NCBI RefSeq assembly: GCF_051020985.1
Contig: NW_027475164.1
Coordinates: 310,001-374,000 of the forward strand
DNA length: 64,000 bases
Direction: 5' to 3'
Source: Nomia melanderi
Lineage: Eukaryota; Arthropoda; Insecta; Hymenoptera; Halictidae
Shown: one piece after another, positions 37,941-49,305 of the stretch
Layout: every line of letters begins with the position of its first letter
Numbering within the stretch: position 1 is the first letter of the stretch
The notes under the pieces: generated by a model
What the model saw: only the letters and a program-made list of their open reading frames with translations
Told to the model about the DNA's origin: nothing
The model's database searches: none
Translations under genes and position numbers: made by a program

Positions 37941-38672
37941 TCCCCTGACCCTGAGTGTCCGGCCCCATGAGACTGTGGTTTTCTCTGCTCCTGGTGGTCC
38001 GAGGTCGTTCCCGCTGCACAGATTCATGCGCGAGGGCCTCCTACAGACAATGCACTTTGATTTATTGCGCTATATGTAATAGCACCCGAGATATCACCGG
38101 ATATGTATTTGATTTTTCCCCGACCCTAAGTGTCCGGCCCCATGAGATGATGGTTTTCTGGTCCCCTGGTGGCCCGAGGCCGTTCCCGCTGCACAGGTTC
38201 ATGCGCCAGGGCCTCCTACAGACAATGCACTTTGATTTATTACCCTATCTGTAATAGCACCCGAGATATCACCAGATATATATTTGATTTTTCCCTGACC
38301 CTGAGTCTCCGGCACCATGAGACGGTGGTTTTCTCGGCCCCTGGTGGTCCGAGGTCGTTCGAGCTGCAAAGATTCATGCGCCAGGGCCTCCTACAGACAA
38401 AGCACTTTCATTTATTGCGCTACCTCTAATAGCACCCGAGATATCGCCAGATATATATTGGATTTTCCCCTGACCCTGAGTGTCCGGCCCCATGAGACGG
38501 TGGTTTTGTCGGCCCCTGGTGTTCCGAGGTCGTTCCCGCTGCACAGATTCATGCGCCAGGGCCTCCTACAGACAATGCACTTTGATTTATTGCGCTATCT
38601 GTAATAGCACCCGAGATACCACCAGATATATATTGGATTTTCCCCTTACCCTGAGTGTCCGGCCCCATGTGA
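37941..38672 (+). repeat. 8-monomer period (1400 bp), copy 2
   Basis: Second copy, eight monomers after 36541-37272. About four of the eight units are repeated; the rest of the period is replaced, with some units recurring at a six-monomer step (37.7 to 38.8 kb, marker cctggcggtccgagg). Confidence 0.88.
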
Positions 38673-40887
38673 CTGTGGGTTTCTCGGCCCCTGGTGTTCC
38701 GAGGTCGTCCGAGCTGCACAGATTCATGCGCCAGGGCCTCCTACAGACAATGCACTTTGATTTATTGCGCTATCTGTAATAGCACCCGAGATATCACCAG
38801 ATATATATCGGATTTTTCCCTGACCCTGAGTGTCCGGCCCCATGAGACGGTGGTTTTCTCGGCCCCTGGCGGTCCGAGGTCGTTACCGCTGCACAGATGC
38901 ATGCGCCAGGGCCTCCTGCAGATAATTCACTTTGGTTTATTGCGCTATCTCGAATAGCACCCGAGATATCACCAGATATATATTCGATTTTCCCCTGACC
39001 CTGAGTGTCCGGCCCCATGTGACTGTGGTTTTCTCGGCCCCTGGTGTTCCGAGGTCGTCCGAGCTGCACAGATTCATGCGCCAGGGCCTCCTACAGACAA
39101 TGCACTTTGATTTATTGTGCTATCTGTAATAGCACCCGAGATATCACCAGATATATATTGGATTTTTTCCTGACCCTGAGTGTCCGGCCCCATGAGACGG
39201 TGGTTTTCTCGGCCCCTGGTGGTCCGAGGTCGTTCCCGCTGTCCAGATTCATGCGCCAGGGCCTCCTACAGACAATGCACTTTGATTTATTGCGCTATCT
39301 ATAATAGCACCCGAGATATCACCAGATATATATTGGATTATTCCCTGAACCTGAGCGTCCGACCCCATGAGACGGTGGTTTTCTCGGCCCGTGGTGGTCC
39401 GTGGTCGTTCCCGCTGCACAGATTCTTGCGCCAGGGCCTCCTTCAGATAATTCACTTTGGCTTATTGCGCTATCTCTAATAGCAGCCGAGATATCACCAG
39501 ATATATATTGGATTTTCCCCTGACCCTGAGTGTCCGGCCCCATGAGGTTGTGGTTTTCTCGGCCCCTGGTGGTCCGAGGTCGTTCCCGCTGGCCAGATTC
39601 ATGCGCCAGGGCCTTCTACAGACAACGCACTTTGATTTATTGCGCTATCTCTAATGGCACCCGAGATATCACCAGATATATATTGCATTTTTCCCTGACC
39701 CTGAGTGTCCGGCCCCATGAGACTGAGGTTTTCTCCGTCCCTGGTGGTCCGAGTTCGTTCCCGCTGCACAGATTCATGCGCCAGGGCCTCCTACAGATCA
39801 TGCACTTTGATTTATTGCGATATCTGCAATAGCTCCCGAGATATAACCAGATATATATTGGATTTTTCCCTGACTCTGAGTGTCCGGCCCCATGAAACGG
39901 TGGTTTTCTCGGCCCCTGGTGGACCGAGGTCGTTCGAGCTGCACAGATTCATGCGCCAGGGCCTCCTACAGACAAAGCACTTTGATTTGTTGCGCTATCT
40001 CTAATAGCACCCGAGATATCGCCAGATATATATTGGATTTTCCACTGACCCTGAGTGTCCGGCCCCATGAGACGGTGTTTTTCTCGGCCCCAGGTGTTCC
40101 GAGGTCGTTCCCGCTGCACAGATTCATGCGCCAGGGCCTCCTACAGCCAAGGCACTTTGATTTATTGCGCTATCTGTAATAGCACCCGAGATATCACCAG
40201 ATATATATTGGATTTTCCCCTGACCCTGAGTGTCCGGACCCATGTGACTGTGGTTTTCTCGGCCCCTGGTGTTCCGAGGTCGTCCGAGCTGCACAGATTC
40301 ATGCGCCAGGGCCTCCTACAGACAATGCACTTTGATTTATTGTGCTATCTGTAATAGCACCCGAGATATCACCAGATATATATTGGATTTTTCCCTGACC
40401 CTGAGTGTCCGGCCCCATGAGACGGTGGTTTTCTCGGCCCCTGGCGGTCCGAGGTCGTTACCGCTGCACAGATGCATGCGCCAGGGCCTCCTGCAGATAA
40501 TTCACTTTGGTTCATTGCGCTATCTCGAATAGCACCCGAGATATCACCAGATATATATTCGATTTTCCCCTGACCCTGAGTGTCCGGCCCCATGTGACTG
40601 TGGTTTTCTCGGCCCCTGGTGTTCCGAGGTCGTCCGAGCTGCACAGATTCATGCGCCAGGGCCTCCTACAGACAATGCACTTTGATTTATTGCGCTATCT
40701 CCAATAGCACCCGAGATTTCACCAGATGTATATTGGATTTTTCCCTGACCCTGACTGACCGGCCTCATGAGACGGTGATTTTCTCGGCCCCTGGTGGTCC
40801 GAGGTTGATCCCGCTGCACAGATTCATGCGCCAGGGCCTCCTGCAGATAATTCACTTTGGTTCATTGCGCTATCTCTAATAGCACCC

Positions 40888-41062
40888 GAGATATCACCAG
40901 ATATATATTGGATTTTCCCCTGACCCTGAGTGTCCGGCCCCATGAGACGGTGGTTTTCTCGGCCCCTGGTGGTCCGAGGTCGTTCCCGCTGCACAGATGC
41001 ATGCGCCAGGGCCTCCTGCAGATAATTCACTTTGGTTCATTGCGCTATCTCTAATAGCACCC
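40888..41062 (+). repeat. Reference monomer (type A), 175 bp
   Basis: A good type specimen because the next unit (41063-41237) is the same except one base near its end, apparently an agcaccc to agcatcc change at the junction. Hand counts give 52 C and 43 G (54% G+C) and 9 CpG including the junction CpG. It has an AT-rich head (agatatatattggatttt), a GC-rich core from about residue 34 to 134, and an AT-richer tail. It carries one GATATC site at the head, one CCGG in the core, and one CTGCAG plus ATGCAT as type-A diagnostic sites. Type A reads gatgcatgcg and then gcagataattcactttgg. The commoner type B reads gattcatgcg and then acagacaatgcactttga. Confidence 0.95.
40959..40977. other. Imperfect dyad symmetry in the monomer core
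   Basis: Residues 72-90 of the unit read tcggcccctggtggtccga: arms TCGGCCC and GGTCCGA around a CTGGT loop, with 6 of 7 arm positions pairing. The motif recurs in most monomers, giving one possible 7-bp hairpin or cruciform per 175 bp. Any structural role is inference. Confidence 0.6.
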
Positions 41063-42287
41063 GAGATATCACCAGATATATATTGGATTTTCCCCTGACC
41101 CTGAGTGTCCGGCCCCATGAGACGGTGGTTTTCTCGGCCCCTGGTGGTCCGAGGTCGTTCCCGCTGCACAGATGCATGCGCCAGGGCCTCCTGCAGATAA
41201 TTCACTTTGGTTCATTGCGCTATCTCTAATAGCATCCGAGATATCACCAGATATATATTGGATTATTCCCTGTCCCTGAGTGTCCGGCCCCATGAGACGG
41301 TGGTTTTCTCGGTCCCTGGTGGTCCGAGGTCGTCCGAGCTGCACAGATTCATGCGCCAGGGCCTCCTACAGACAATCCACTTTGGTTTATTGCGCTATCT
41401 GTAATAGCACCCGAGATATCACCAGATATATACTGGATCTTTCCCTGACCCTGAGTGTCCGGCCCCATGAGACTGTGGTTTTCTCGGCCCCTGGTGGTCC
41501 GAGGTCGTTCCCGCTGGCCAGATTCATGCGCCAGGGACTCCTACAGACAATGCACTTTAATTTATTGCGCTATCTGTAATAGCACCCGAGATATCACCAG
41601 ATATATATTGGATTATTCCCTGAACCTGAGCGTCCGGCCCCATGAGACGGTGGTTTTCTCGGCCCGTGGTGGTCCGTGGTCGTTCCCGCTGCACAGATTC
41701 TTGCGCCAGGGCCTCCTTCAGATAATTCACTTTGGCTTATTGCGCTATCTCTAATAGCAGCCGAGATATCACCAGATATATATTGGATTTTCCCCTGACC
41801 CTGAGTGTCCGGTCCCATGAGGTTGTGGTTTTCTCGGCCCCTGGTGGTCCGAGGTCGTTCCCGCTGGCCAGATTCATGCGCCAGGGCCTTCTACAGACAA
41901 CGCACTTTGATTTATTGCGCTATCTCTAATGGCACCCGAGATATCACCAGATATATATTGCATTTTTCCCTGACCCTGAGTGTCCGGCCCCATGAGACTG
42001 AGGTTTTCTCGGCCCCTGGTGGTCCGAGTTCGTTCCCGCTGCACAGATTCATGCGCCAGGGCCTCCTACAGATCATGCACTTTGATTTATTGCGATATCT
42101 GCAATAGCTCCCGAGATATAACCAGATATATATTGGATTTTTCCCTGACTCTGAGTGTCCGGCCCCATGAAACGGTAGTTTTCTCGGCCACTGGTGGTCC
42201 GAGGTCGTTCCCGCTGCACGGATTCATGCGCCAGGGCCGCCTGCAGATAATTCACTTTGGTTTAGTGCGCTATCTGTAAGAGCACCC

Positions 42288-42637
42288 GAGATATCACCCG
42301 ATATATATTGTATTTTTCCCTGACCCTAACAGTCCGGCCCCATGTGTCGATGGTTTTCTCGGTCCCTCGTGGTCCGAGGTCGATCCGGCTGAACAGACTC
42401 ATGCGCCAAGGCTTCCTGCAGGCAATTCACTTTGGTTTATTGCGCGATCTGTAATAGCACCCGAGATATTAAAAGATATATGCTGGATTTTTACATGACC
42501 TTGGGTGACGTATTCCGAATATCTGTAATTTTCTCGGCCCCTGGTGGTCCGAGTTAGTTCCTGCTGCACAGATCTATTCGCCAGTGCCTCCTACAGACAA
42601 TGCACTTTGATTTATTGCGCTATCTCCAATAGCACCC
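42288..42637 (+). repeat. Linked type-G plus type-F dimer
   Basis: G unit (42288-42462; cctaacagtccgg, tgtcgatgg, ggctgaacag, ccaaggcttcctgcaggc) directly followed by F unit (42463-42637; gagatattaaaag, ttgggtgacgtattccg, gagttagttcctgctgc, agatctattcgcc). The same G-F pair occurs at 50181-50530 and 51056-51405, so these two rare types travel together. Confidence 0.9.
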
Positions 42638-43532
42638 GAGATTTCACCAGATGTATATTGGATTTTTCCCTGACCCTGACTGACCGGCCTCATGAGACGG
42701 TGATTTTCTCGGCCCCTGGTGGTCCGAGGTTGATCCCGCTGCACAGATTCATGCGCCAGGGCCTCCTGCAGATAATTCACTTTGGTTCATTGCGCTATCT
42801 CTAATAGCACCCGAGATATCACCAGATATATATTGGATTTTCCCCTGACCCTGAGTGTCCGGCCCCATGAGACGGTGGTTTACTCGGCCCCTGGTGGTCC
42901 GAGGTCGTTCCCGCTGCACAGATGCATGCGCCAGGGCCTCCTGCAGATAATTCACTTTGGTTCATTGCGCTATCTCTAATAGCACCCGAGATATCACCAG
43001 ATATATATTGGATTTTCCCCTGACCCTGAGTGTCCGGCCCCATGAGACGGTGGTTTTCTCGGCCCCTGGTGGTCCGAGGTCGTTCCCGCTGCACAGATGC
43101 ATGCGCCAGGGCCTCCTGCAGATAATTCACTTTGGTTCATTGCGCTATCTCTAATAGCATCCGAGATATAACCAGATATATATTGGATTATTCCCTGTCC
43201 CTGAGTGTCCGGCCCCATGAGACGGTGGTTTTCTCGGCCCCTGGTGGTCCGAGGTCGTCCGAGCTGCACAGATTCATGCGCCAGGGCCTCCTACAGACAA
43301 TCCACTTTGGTTTATTGCGCTATCTGTAATAGCACCCGAGATATCACCAGATATATACTGGATCTTTCCCTGACCCTGAGTGTCCGGCCCCATGAGACTG
43401 TGGTTTTCTCGGCCCCTGGTGGTCCGAGGTCGTTCCCGCTGGCCAGATTCATGCGCCAGGGACTCCTACAGACAATGCACTTTAATTTATTGCGCTATCT
43501 GTAATAGCACCCGAGATATCACCAGATATATA
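42590..43532 (+). repeat. 11-monomer period (1925 bp), copy 2
   Basis: Partner of 40665-41607. Carries ggtttactcggcccc and ccgagatataaccag as private changes. The match ends at about 43533, where this copy reads atatatatttgatttttccc. Confidence 0.9.
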
Positions 43533-44737
43533 TTTGATTTTTCCCAGACCCTGAGTGTCCGGCCCCATGAGACGGTGATTTTCTCGGCCCCTGGTGGTCC
43601 GAGGTCGTTACCGCTGCACAGATGCATGCGCCAGGGCCTCCTGCAGATAATTCACTTTGGTTTATTGCGCTATCTCTAATAGCACCCGAGACATCACCAG
43701 ATATAAATTGGATTTTCCCCTGACCCTGGGTGTCCGGCCCCATGAGACGGTGTTTTTCTCGGCCCCTGGTGTTCCGAGGTCGTTCCCGCTGCACAGATTC
43801 ATGCGCGAGGGCCTCCTACAGACAATGCACTTTGATTTATTGTGCTATCTGTAATAGCACCCGAGATATCACCAGATATATATTGGATTATTCCCTGAAT
43901 CTGAGTGTCCGGCCCCATGAGACGGTGGTTTTCTCGGCCCGTGGTGGACCGAGGTCGTTCCCGCTGCACAGATTCATGCGCCAGGGCCTCCTGCAGATAA
44001 TTCACTTTGGCTTATTGCGCTATCTCTAATGGCACCCGAGATATCACCAGATATATATTCGATTTTCCCCTGACCCTGAGTGTCCGGCCCCATGTGACTG
44101 TGGTTTTCTCGGCCCCTGGTGTTCCGAGGTCGTCCGAGCTGCACAGATTCATGCGCCAGGGCCTCCTACAGACAATGCACTTTGATTTATTGTGCTATCT
44201 GTAATAGCACCCGAGATATCACCAGATATATATTGGATTTTTCCCTGACCCTGAGTGTCCGGCCCCATGAGACTGTGGTTTTCTCGGACCCTGGTGTTCC
44301 GAGGTCATTCCCGCTGCCCAGATTCATGCGCCAGGGCCTCCTACAGACAATGCACTTTGATATATTGCGCTATATCTAATAGCACCCGAGATATCACCAG
44401 ATATATCTTGGATTTTTCCCTGACCCTGAGTGTCCGGCACCATGAGACGGTGGTTTTCTCGGCCTCTGGTGGTCCGAGGTCGTTCCCGCTGCACAGATTC
44501 ATGCCCCAGGGCCTTCTACAGATAATGCACTTTGATTTATTGCGCTATCAGTAATAGCACCCGAGATATCACCAGATATATATTGGATTTTGCCCTGACC
44601 CTGAGTGTCCGGCCCCATGAGACGGTGGTTGTCTCGGCCCCTAGTGGTCCGAGGTCGTTCCCGCTGCACATATTCATGCGCCAGGGCCTCCTACAGACAA
44701 TGTACTTTGATTTATTGCGCTATCTGTAATAGCACCC

Positions 44738-44918
44738 GAGATATCACCAGATATATATATATATTGGATTTTCACCTGACCCTGAGTGTCCGGCCCCATG
44801 TGACTGTGGTTTTCTCGGCCCCTGGTGTTTCGAGGTCGTCCGAGCTGCACAGATTCATGCGCCAGGGCCTCCTACAGACAATGCACTTTGATTTATTGTG
44901 CTATCTGTAATAGCACCC
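44738..44918 (+). repeat. 181-bp monomer with (AT)7 head
   Basis: Head ccag(AT)7tggattttcacctg instead of (AT)4, adding 6 bp. Same type as the units at 47369 and 48425; the 22152 unit has (AT)9. Confidence 0.92.
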
Positions 44919-45093
44919 GAGATATCACCAGATATATATTGGATTTTTCCATGACCCTGAGTGTCCGGCCCCATGAGATGATGGTTTTCTCGTCCCCTGG
45001 TGGTCCGAGGTCGTTCCCACTGCACAGATTCATGCGCCAGGGCCTCCTACAGACAATGCACTTTGGTTTATTGCGCTATCAGTAATAGCACCC

Positions 45094-45268
45094 GAGATAT
45101 CACCAGATATATGCTGGATTTTTCCCTGACCCTGAGTGTCCGGCCCCATGTGTCGTTGGTTTTCTCGGCCCCTGGTGATCCGAGGTCGTTCCCGCTGCAC
45201 AGGTTCATGCGCCAGGGCCTCCTACAGACAATGCACTTTGATTTATTACCCTATCTGTAATAGCACCC
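45094..45268 (+). repeat. Chimeric monomer: F head, gtgtcgttgg-type body
   Basis: Starts like type F (agatatatgctggattttt) but continues ccctgaccctgagtgtccgg and tgtcgttgg instead of acatgaccttgggtgacgg. An identical join is in the partner unit at 47725. The exchange point lies in the shared ggattttt. Confidence 0.8.
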
Positions 45269-45585
45269 GAGATATCACCAGATATATATTTGATTTTTCC
45301 CTGACCCTGAGTCTCCGGCACCATGAGACGGTGGTTTTCTCTGCCCCTGGTGGTCCGAGTTCGTTCCCGCTGCACAGATTCATGCGCCAGGGCCTCCTAC
45401 AGACCATGCACTTTGATTTATTGCGATATCTGCAATAGCTCCCGAGATATAACCAGATATATATTGGATTTTTCCCTGACTCTGAGCGTCCGGCCCCATG
45501 AAACGGTGGTTTTCTCGGCCACTGGTGGTCCGAGGTCGTTCCCGCTGCACGGATTCATGCGCCAGGGCCGCCTGCAGATAATTCA

Positions 45586-45610
45586 CTTTGGTTTAGTGCG
45601 CGATCTGTAA
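45586..45610 (+). other. One-monomer deletion junction
   Basis: Before this point 45.3-45.6 kb matches 42.0-42.26 kb at +3331 (19 monomers plus 6). After it the match is at +3156 (18 monomers plus 6). The join tttagtgcg/cgatctgtaat fuses the tail of the unit ending at 42287 to the end of the G unit ending at 42462, skipping exactly one monomer. The opposite direction, a gain in the 42-kb copy, is equally possible. Confidence 0.82.
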
Positions 45611-46473
45611 TAGCACCCGAGATATCAAGAGATATATGCTGGATTTTTACATGACCTTGGGTGACGTATTCCGAATATCTGTAATTTTCTCGGCCCCTGG
45701 TGGTCCGAGTTAGTTCCTGCTGCACAGATCTATTCGCCAGTGCCTCCTACAGACAATGCACTTTGATTTATTGCGCTATCTCCAATAGCACCCGAGATTT
45801 CACGAGATGTATATTGGATTTTTCCCTGACCCTGACTGACCGGCCTCATGAGACGGTGATTTTCTCGGCCCCTGGTGGTCCGAGGTTGATCCCGCTGCAC
45901 AGATTCATGCGCCAGGGCCTCCTGCAGATAATTCACTTTGGTTCATTGCGCTATCTCTAATAGCACCCGAGATATCACCAGATATATATTGGATTTTCCC
46001 CTGACCCTGAGTGTCCGGCCCCATGAGACGGTGGTTTTCTCGGCCCCTGGTGGTCCGAGGTCGTTCCCGCTGCACAGATGCATGCGCCAGGGCCTCCTGC
46101 AGATAATTCACTTTGGTTCATTGCGCTATCTGTAATAGCACCCGAGATATCACCAGATATATACTGGATTTTTCCCTGACCCTGAGTGTCCGGCCCCATG
46201 AGACTGTGGTTTTCTCGGCCCCTGGTGGTCCGAGGTCGTTCCCGCTGGCCAGATTCATGCGCCAGGGCCTCCTACAGACAATGCACTTTAATTTATTGCG
46301 CTATCTGTAATAGCACCCGAGATATCACCAGATATATATTTGATTTTTCCCAGACCCTGAGTGTCCGGCCCCATGAGACGGTGATTTTCTCGGCCCCTGG
46401 TGGTCCGAGGTCGTTACCGCTGCACAGATGCATGCGCCAGGGCCTCCTGCAGATAATTCACTTTGGTTTATTG

Positions 46474-47966
46474 CGCTATCTGTAATAGCACCCGAGATAT
46501 CACCAGATATATATTGGATTATTCCCTGAATCTGAGTGTCCGGCCCCATGAGACGGTGGTTTTCTCGGCCCGTGGTGGACCGAGGTCGTTCCCGCTGCAC
46601 AGATTCATGCGCCAGGGCCTCCTGCAGATAATTCACTTTGGCTTATTGCGCTATCTCTAATGGCACCCGAGATATCACCAGATATATATTCGATTTTCCC
46701 CTGACCCTGAGTGTCCGGCCCCATGTGACTGTGGTTTTCTCGGCCCCTGGTGTTCCGAGGTCGTCCGAGCTGCACAGATTCATGCGCCAGGGCCTCCTAC
46801 AGACAATGCACTTTGATTTATTGTGCTATCTGTAATAGCACCCGAGATATCACCAGATATATATTGGATTTTTCCCTGACCCTGAGTGTCCGGCCCCATG
46901 AGACTGTGGTTTTCTCGGACCCTGGTGTTCCGAGGTCATTCCCGCTATCCAGATTCATGCGCCAGGGCCTCCTACAGACAATGCACTTTGATTTATTGCG
47001 CTATATCTAATAGCACCCGAGATATCACCAGATATATATTGGATTTTTCCCTGACCCTGAGTGTCCGGCACCATGAGACGGTGGTTTTCTCGGCCTCTGG
47101 TGGTCCGAGGTCGTTCCCGCTGCACAGATTCATGCCCCAGGGCCTTCTACAGATAATGCACTTTGATTTATTGCGCTATCAGTAATAGCACCCGAGATAT
47201 CACCAGATATATATTGGATTTTGCCCTGACCCTGAGTGTCCGGCCCCATGAGACGGTGGTTGTCTCGGCCCCTAGTGGTCCGAGGTCGTTCCCGCTGCAC
47301 ATATTCATGCGCCAGGGCCTCCTACAGACAATGTACTTTGATTTATTGCGCTATCTGTAATAGCACCCGAGATATCACCAGATATATATATATATTGGAT
47401 TTTCACCTGACCCTGAGTGTCCGGCCCCATGTGACTGTGGTTTTCTCGGCCCCTGGTGTTTCGAGGTCGTCCGAGCTGCGCAGATTCATGCGCCAGGGCC
47501 TCCTACAGACAATGCACTTTGATTTATTGTGCTATCTGTAATAGCACCCGAGATATCACCAGATATATATTGGATTTTTCCATGACCCTGAGTGTCCGGC
47601 CCCATGAGATGATGGTTTTCTCGTCCCCTGGTGGTCCGAGGTCGTTCCCACTGCACAGATTCATGCGCCAGGGCCTCCTACAGACAATGCACTTTGGTTT
47701 ATTGCGCTATCAGTAATAGCACCCGAGATATCACCAGATATATGCTGGATTTTTCCCTGACCCTGAGTGTCCGGCCCCATGTGTCGTTGGTTTTCTCGGC
47801 CCCTGGTGATCCGAGGTCGTTCCCGCTGCACAGGTTCATGCGCCAGGGCCTCCTACAGACAATGCACTTTGATTTATTACCCTATCTGTAATAGCACCCG
47901 AGATATCACCAGATATATATTTGATTTTTCCCTGACCCTGAGTCTCCGGCACCATGAGACGGTGGT
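46474..47966 (+). repeat. 15-monomer period (2631 bp), copy 2
   Basis: Partner of 43843-45335 with few changes (for example cgctatccagattc and gagctgcgcag here). The match ends at about 47966, where this copy continues into a type-C core. Confidence 0.88.
47369..47549 (+). repeat. 181-bp monomer with (AT)7 head
   Basis: Same expanded head and context as the unit at 44738. Confidence 0.92.
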
Positions 47967-48074
47967 TTTCTCGGCCCCTGGTGGTCCGAGGTCGTTCGAG
48001 CTGCACAGATTCATGCGCCAGGGCCTCCTACAGACAATGCACTTTGATTTATTGTGCTATCTGTAATAGCACCC

Positions 48075-48605
48075 GAGATATCACCAGATATATATTGGAT
48101 TTTTCCCTGACCCTGAGTGTCCGGCCCCATGAGACTGTGGTTTTCTCGGACCCTGGTGTTCCGAGGTCATTCCCGCTGCCCAGATTCATGCGCCAGGGCC
48201 TCCTACAGACAATGCACTTTGATTTATTGCGCTATATCTAATAGCACCCGAGATATCACCAGATATATATTGGATTTTTCCCTGACCCTGAGTGTCCGGC
48301 ACCATGAGACGGTGGTTTTCTCGGCCTCTGGTGGTCCGAGGTCGTTCCCGCTGCACAGATTCATGCCCCAGGGCCTTCTACAGATAATGCACTTTGATTT
48401 ATTGCGCTATCTGTAATAGCACCCGAGATATCACCAGATATATATATATATTGGATTTTCACCTGACCCTGAGTGTCCGGCCCCATGTGACTGTGGTTTT
48501 CTCGGCCCCTGGTGTTTCGAGGTCGTCCGAGCTGCACAGATTCATGCGCCAGGGCCTCCTACAGACAATGCACTTTGATTTATTGTGCTATCTGTAATAG
48601 CACCC
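48075..48605 (+). repeat. Third, shortened copy of the TA-monomer neighbourhood
   Basis: Units at 48075 and 48250 match 46844 and 47019. The next unit (48425, 181 bp with (AT)7) matches 47369, so the intervening unit (47194; cctagtggtccgagg and cacatattcatg) is absent. Another exact one-monomer difference between otherwise matching segments. Confidence 0.85.
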
Positions 48606-48955
48606 GAGATATCACCAGATATATATTGGATTTTTCCATGACCCTGAGTGTCCGGCCCCATGAGATGATGGTTTTCTCGTCCCCTGGTGGTCCGAGGTCG
48701 TTCCCACTGCACAGATTCATGCGCCAGGGCCTCCTACAGACAATGCACTTTGGTTTATTGCGCTATCAGTAATAGCACCCGAGATATCACCAGATATATG
48801 CTGGATTTTTACATGACCTTGTGTGACGGATTCCGAATATCTGTAATTTTCTCGGCCACTGGTGGTCCGAGGTCGTTCCTGGGGCACAGATTCATTCGCC
48901 AGTGCCTCCTACAGACAATGCACTTTGATTTATTGCGCTATCTGCAATAGCACCC
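48606..48955 (+). repeat. gatgatgg unit followed by type F
   Basis: The unit with gatgatggttttctcgtcc and tail gctatcagtaat is followed by an F unit. The same ordered pair occurs at 9731, 12705, 14804, 16903, 17952 and 22337. Together with the preceding TA unit it repeats 22152-22686. Confidence 0.88.
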
Positions 48956-49305
48956 GAGATATCACCAGATATATATTGGATTTTCCCCTGACCCTGAGTG
49001 TCCGGCCCCATGAGACTGTGGTTTTCTCTGCCCCTGGTGGTCCGAGGTCGTTCCCGCTGCACAGATTCATGCGCGAGGGCCTCCTACAGACAATGCACTT
49101 TGATTTATTGCGCTATCTGCAATAGCACCCGAGATATCACCAGATATATATTGGATTTTCCCCTGACCCTGAGTGTCCGGCCCCATGAGACTGTGGTTTT
49201 CTCTGCCCCTGGTGGTCCGAGGCCGTTCCCGCTGCACAGATGCATGCGCCAGGGCCTCCTGCAAATAATTCACTTTGGTTTATAGCGCTATCTCTAATAA
49301 CACCC

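Larger units (their letters stand above)
40888..41237 (+). repeat. Two adjacent near-identical type-A monomers
   Basis: Successive units match essentially base for base, including the rare ggttcattgcgc tail. This is the clearest single-monomer tandem duplication in the window. Confidence 0.9.
40665..41607 (+). repeat. 11-monomer period (1925 bp), copy 1
   Basis: Matches 42590-43532. Shared private markers are ctccaatagcacccgagatt, accagatgtatattgg, ctgactgaccggcctcatg, gaggttgatcccgc, three consecutive units with ggttcattgcgc, agcatccgag and ggatctttccc. Differences include ctcggtccctgg here. Confidence 0.9.
43843..45335 (+). repeat. 15-monomer period (2631 bp), copy 1
   Basis: Matches 46474-47966 over about 1.5 kb. 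The offset is 15 monomers plus 6, the 6 being the TA expansion of the 181-bp unit. Shared private markers are cttgccccagggccttc-like catgccccagg, cctagtggtccgagg, cacatattcatg, the (AT)7 head, tggtgtttcgaggtcg and an F-headed chimeric unit. Confidence 0.88.
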
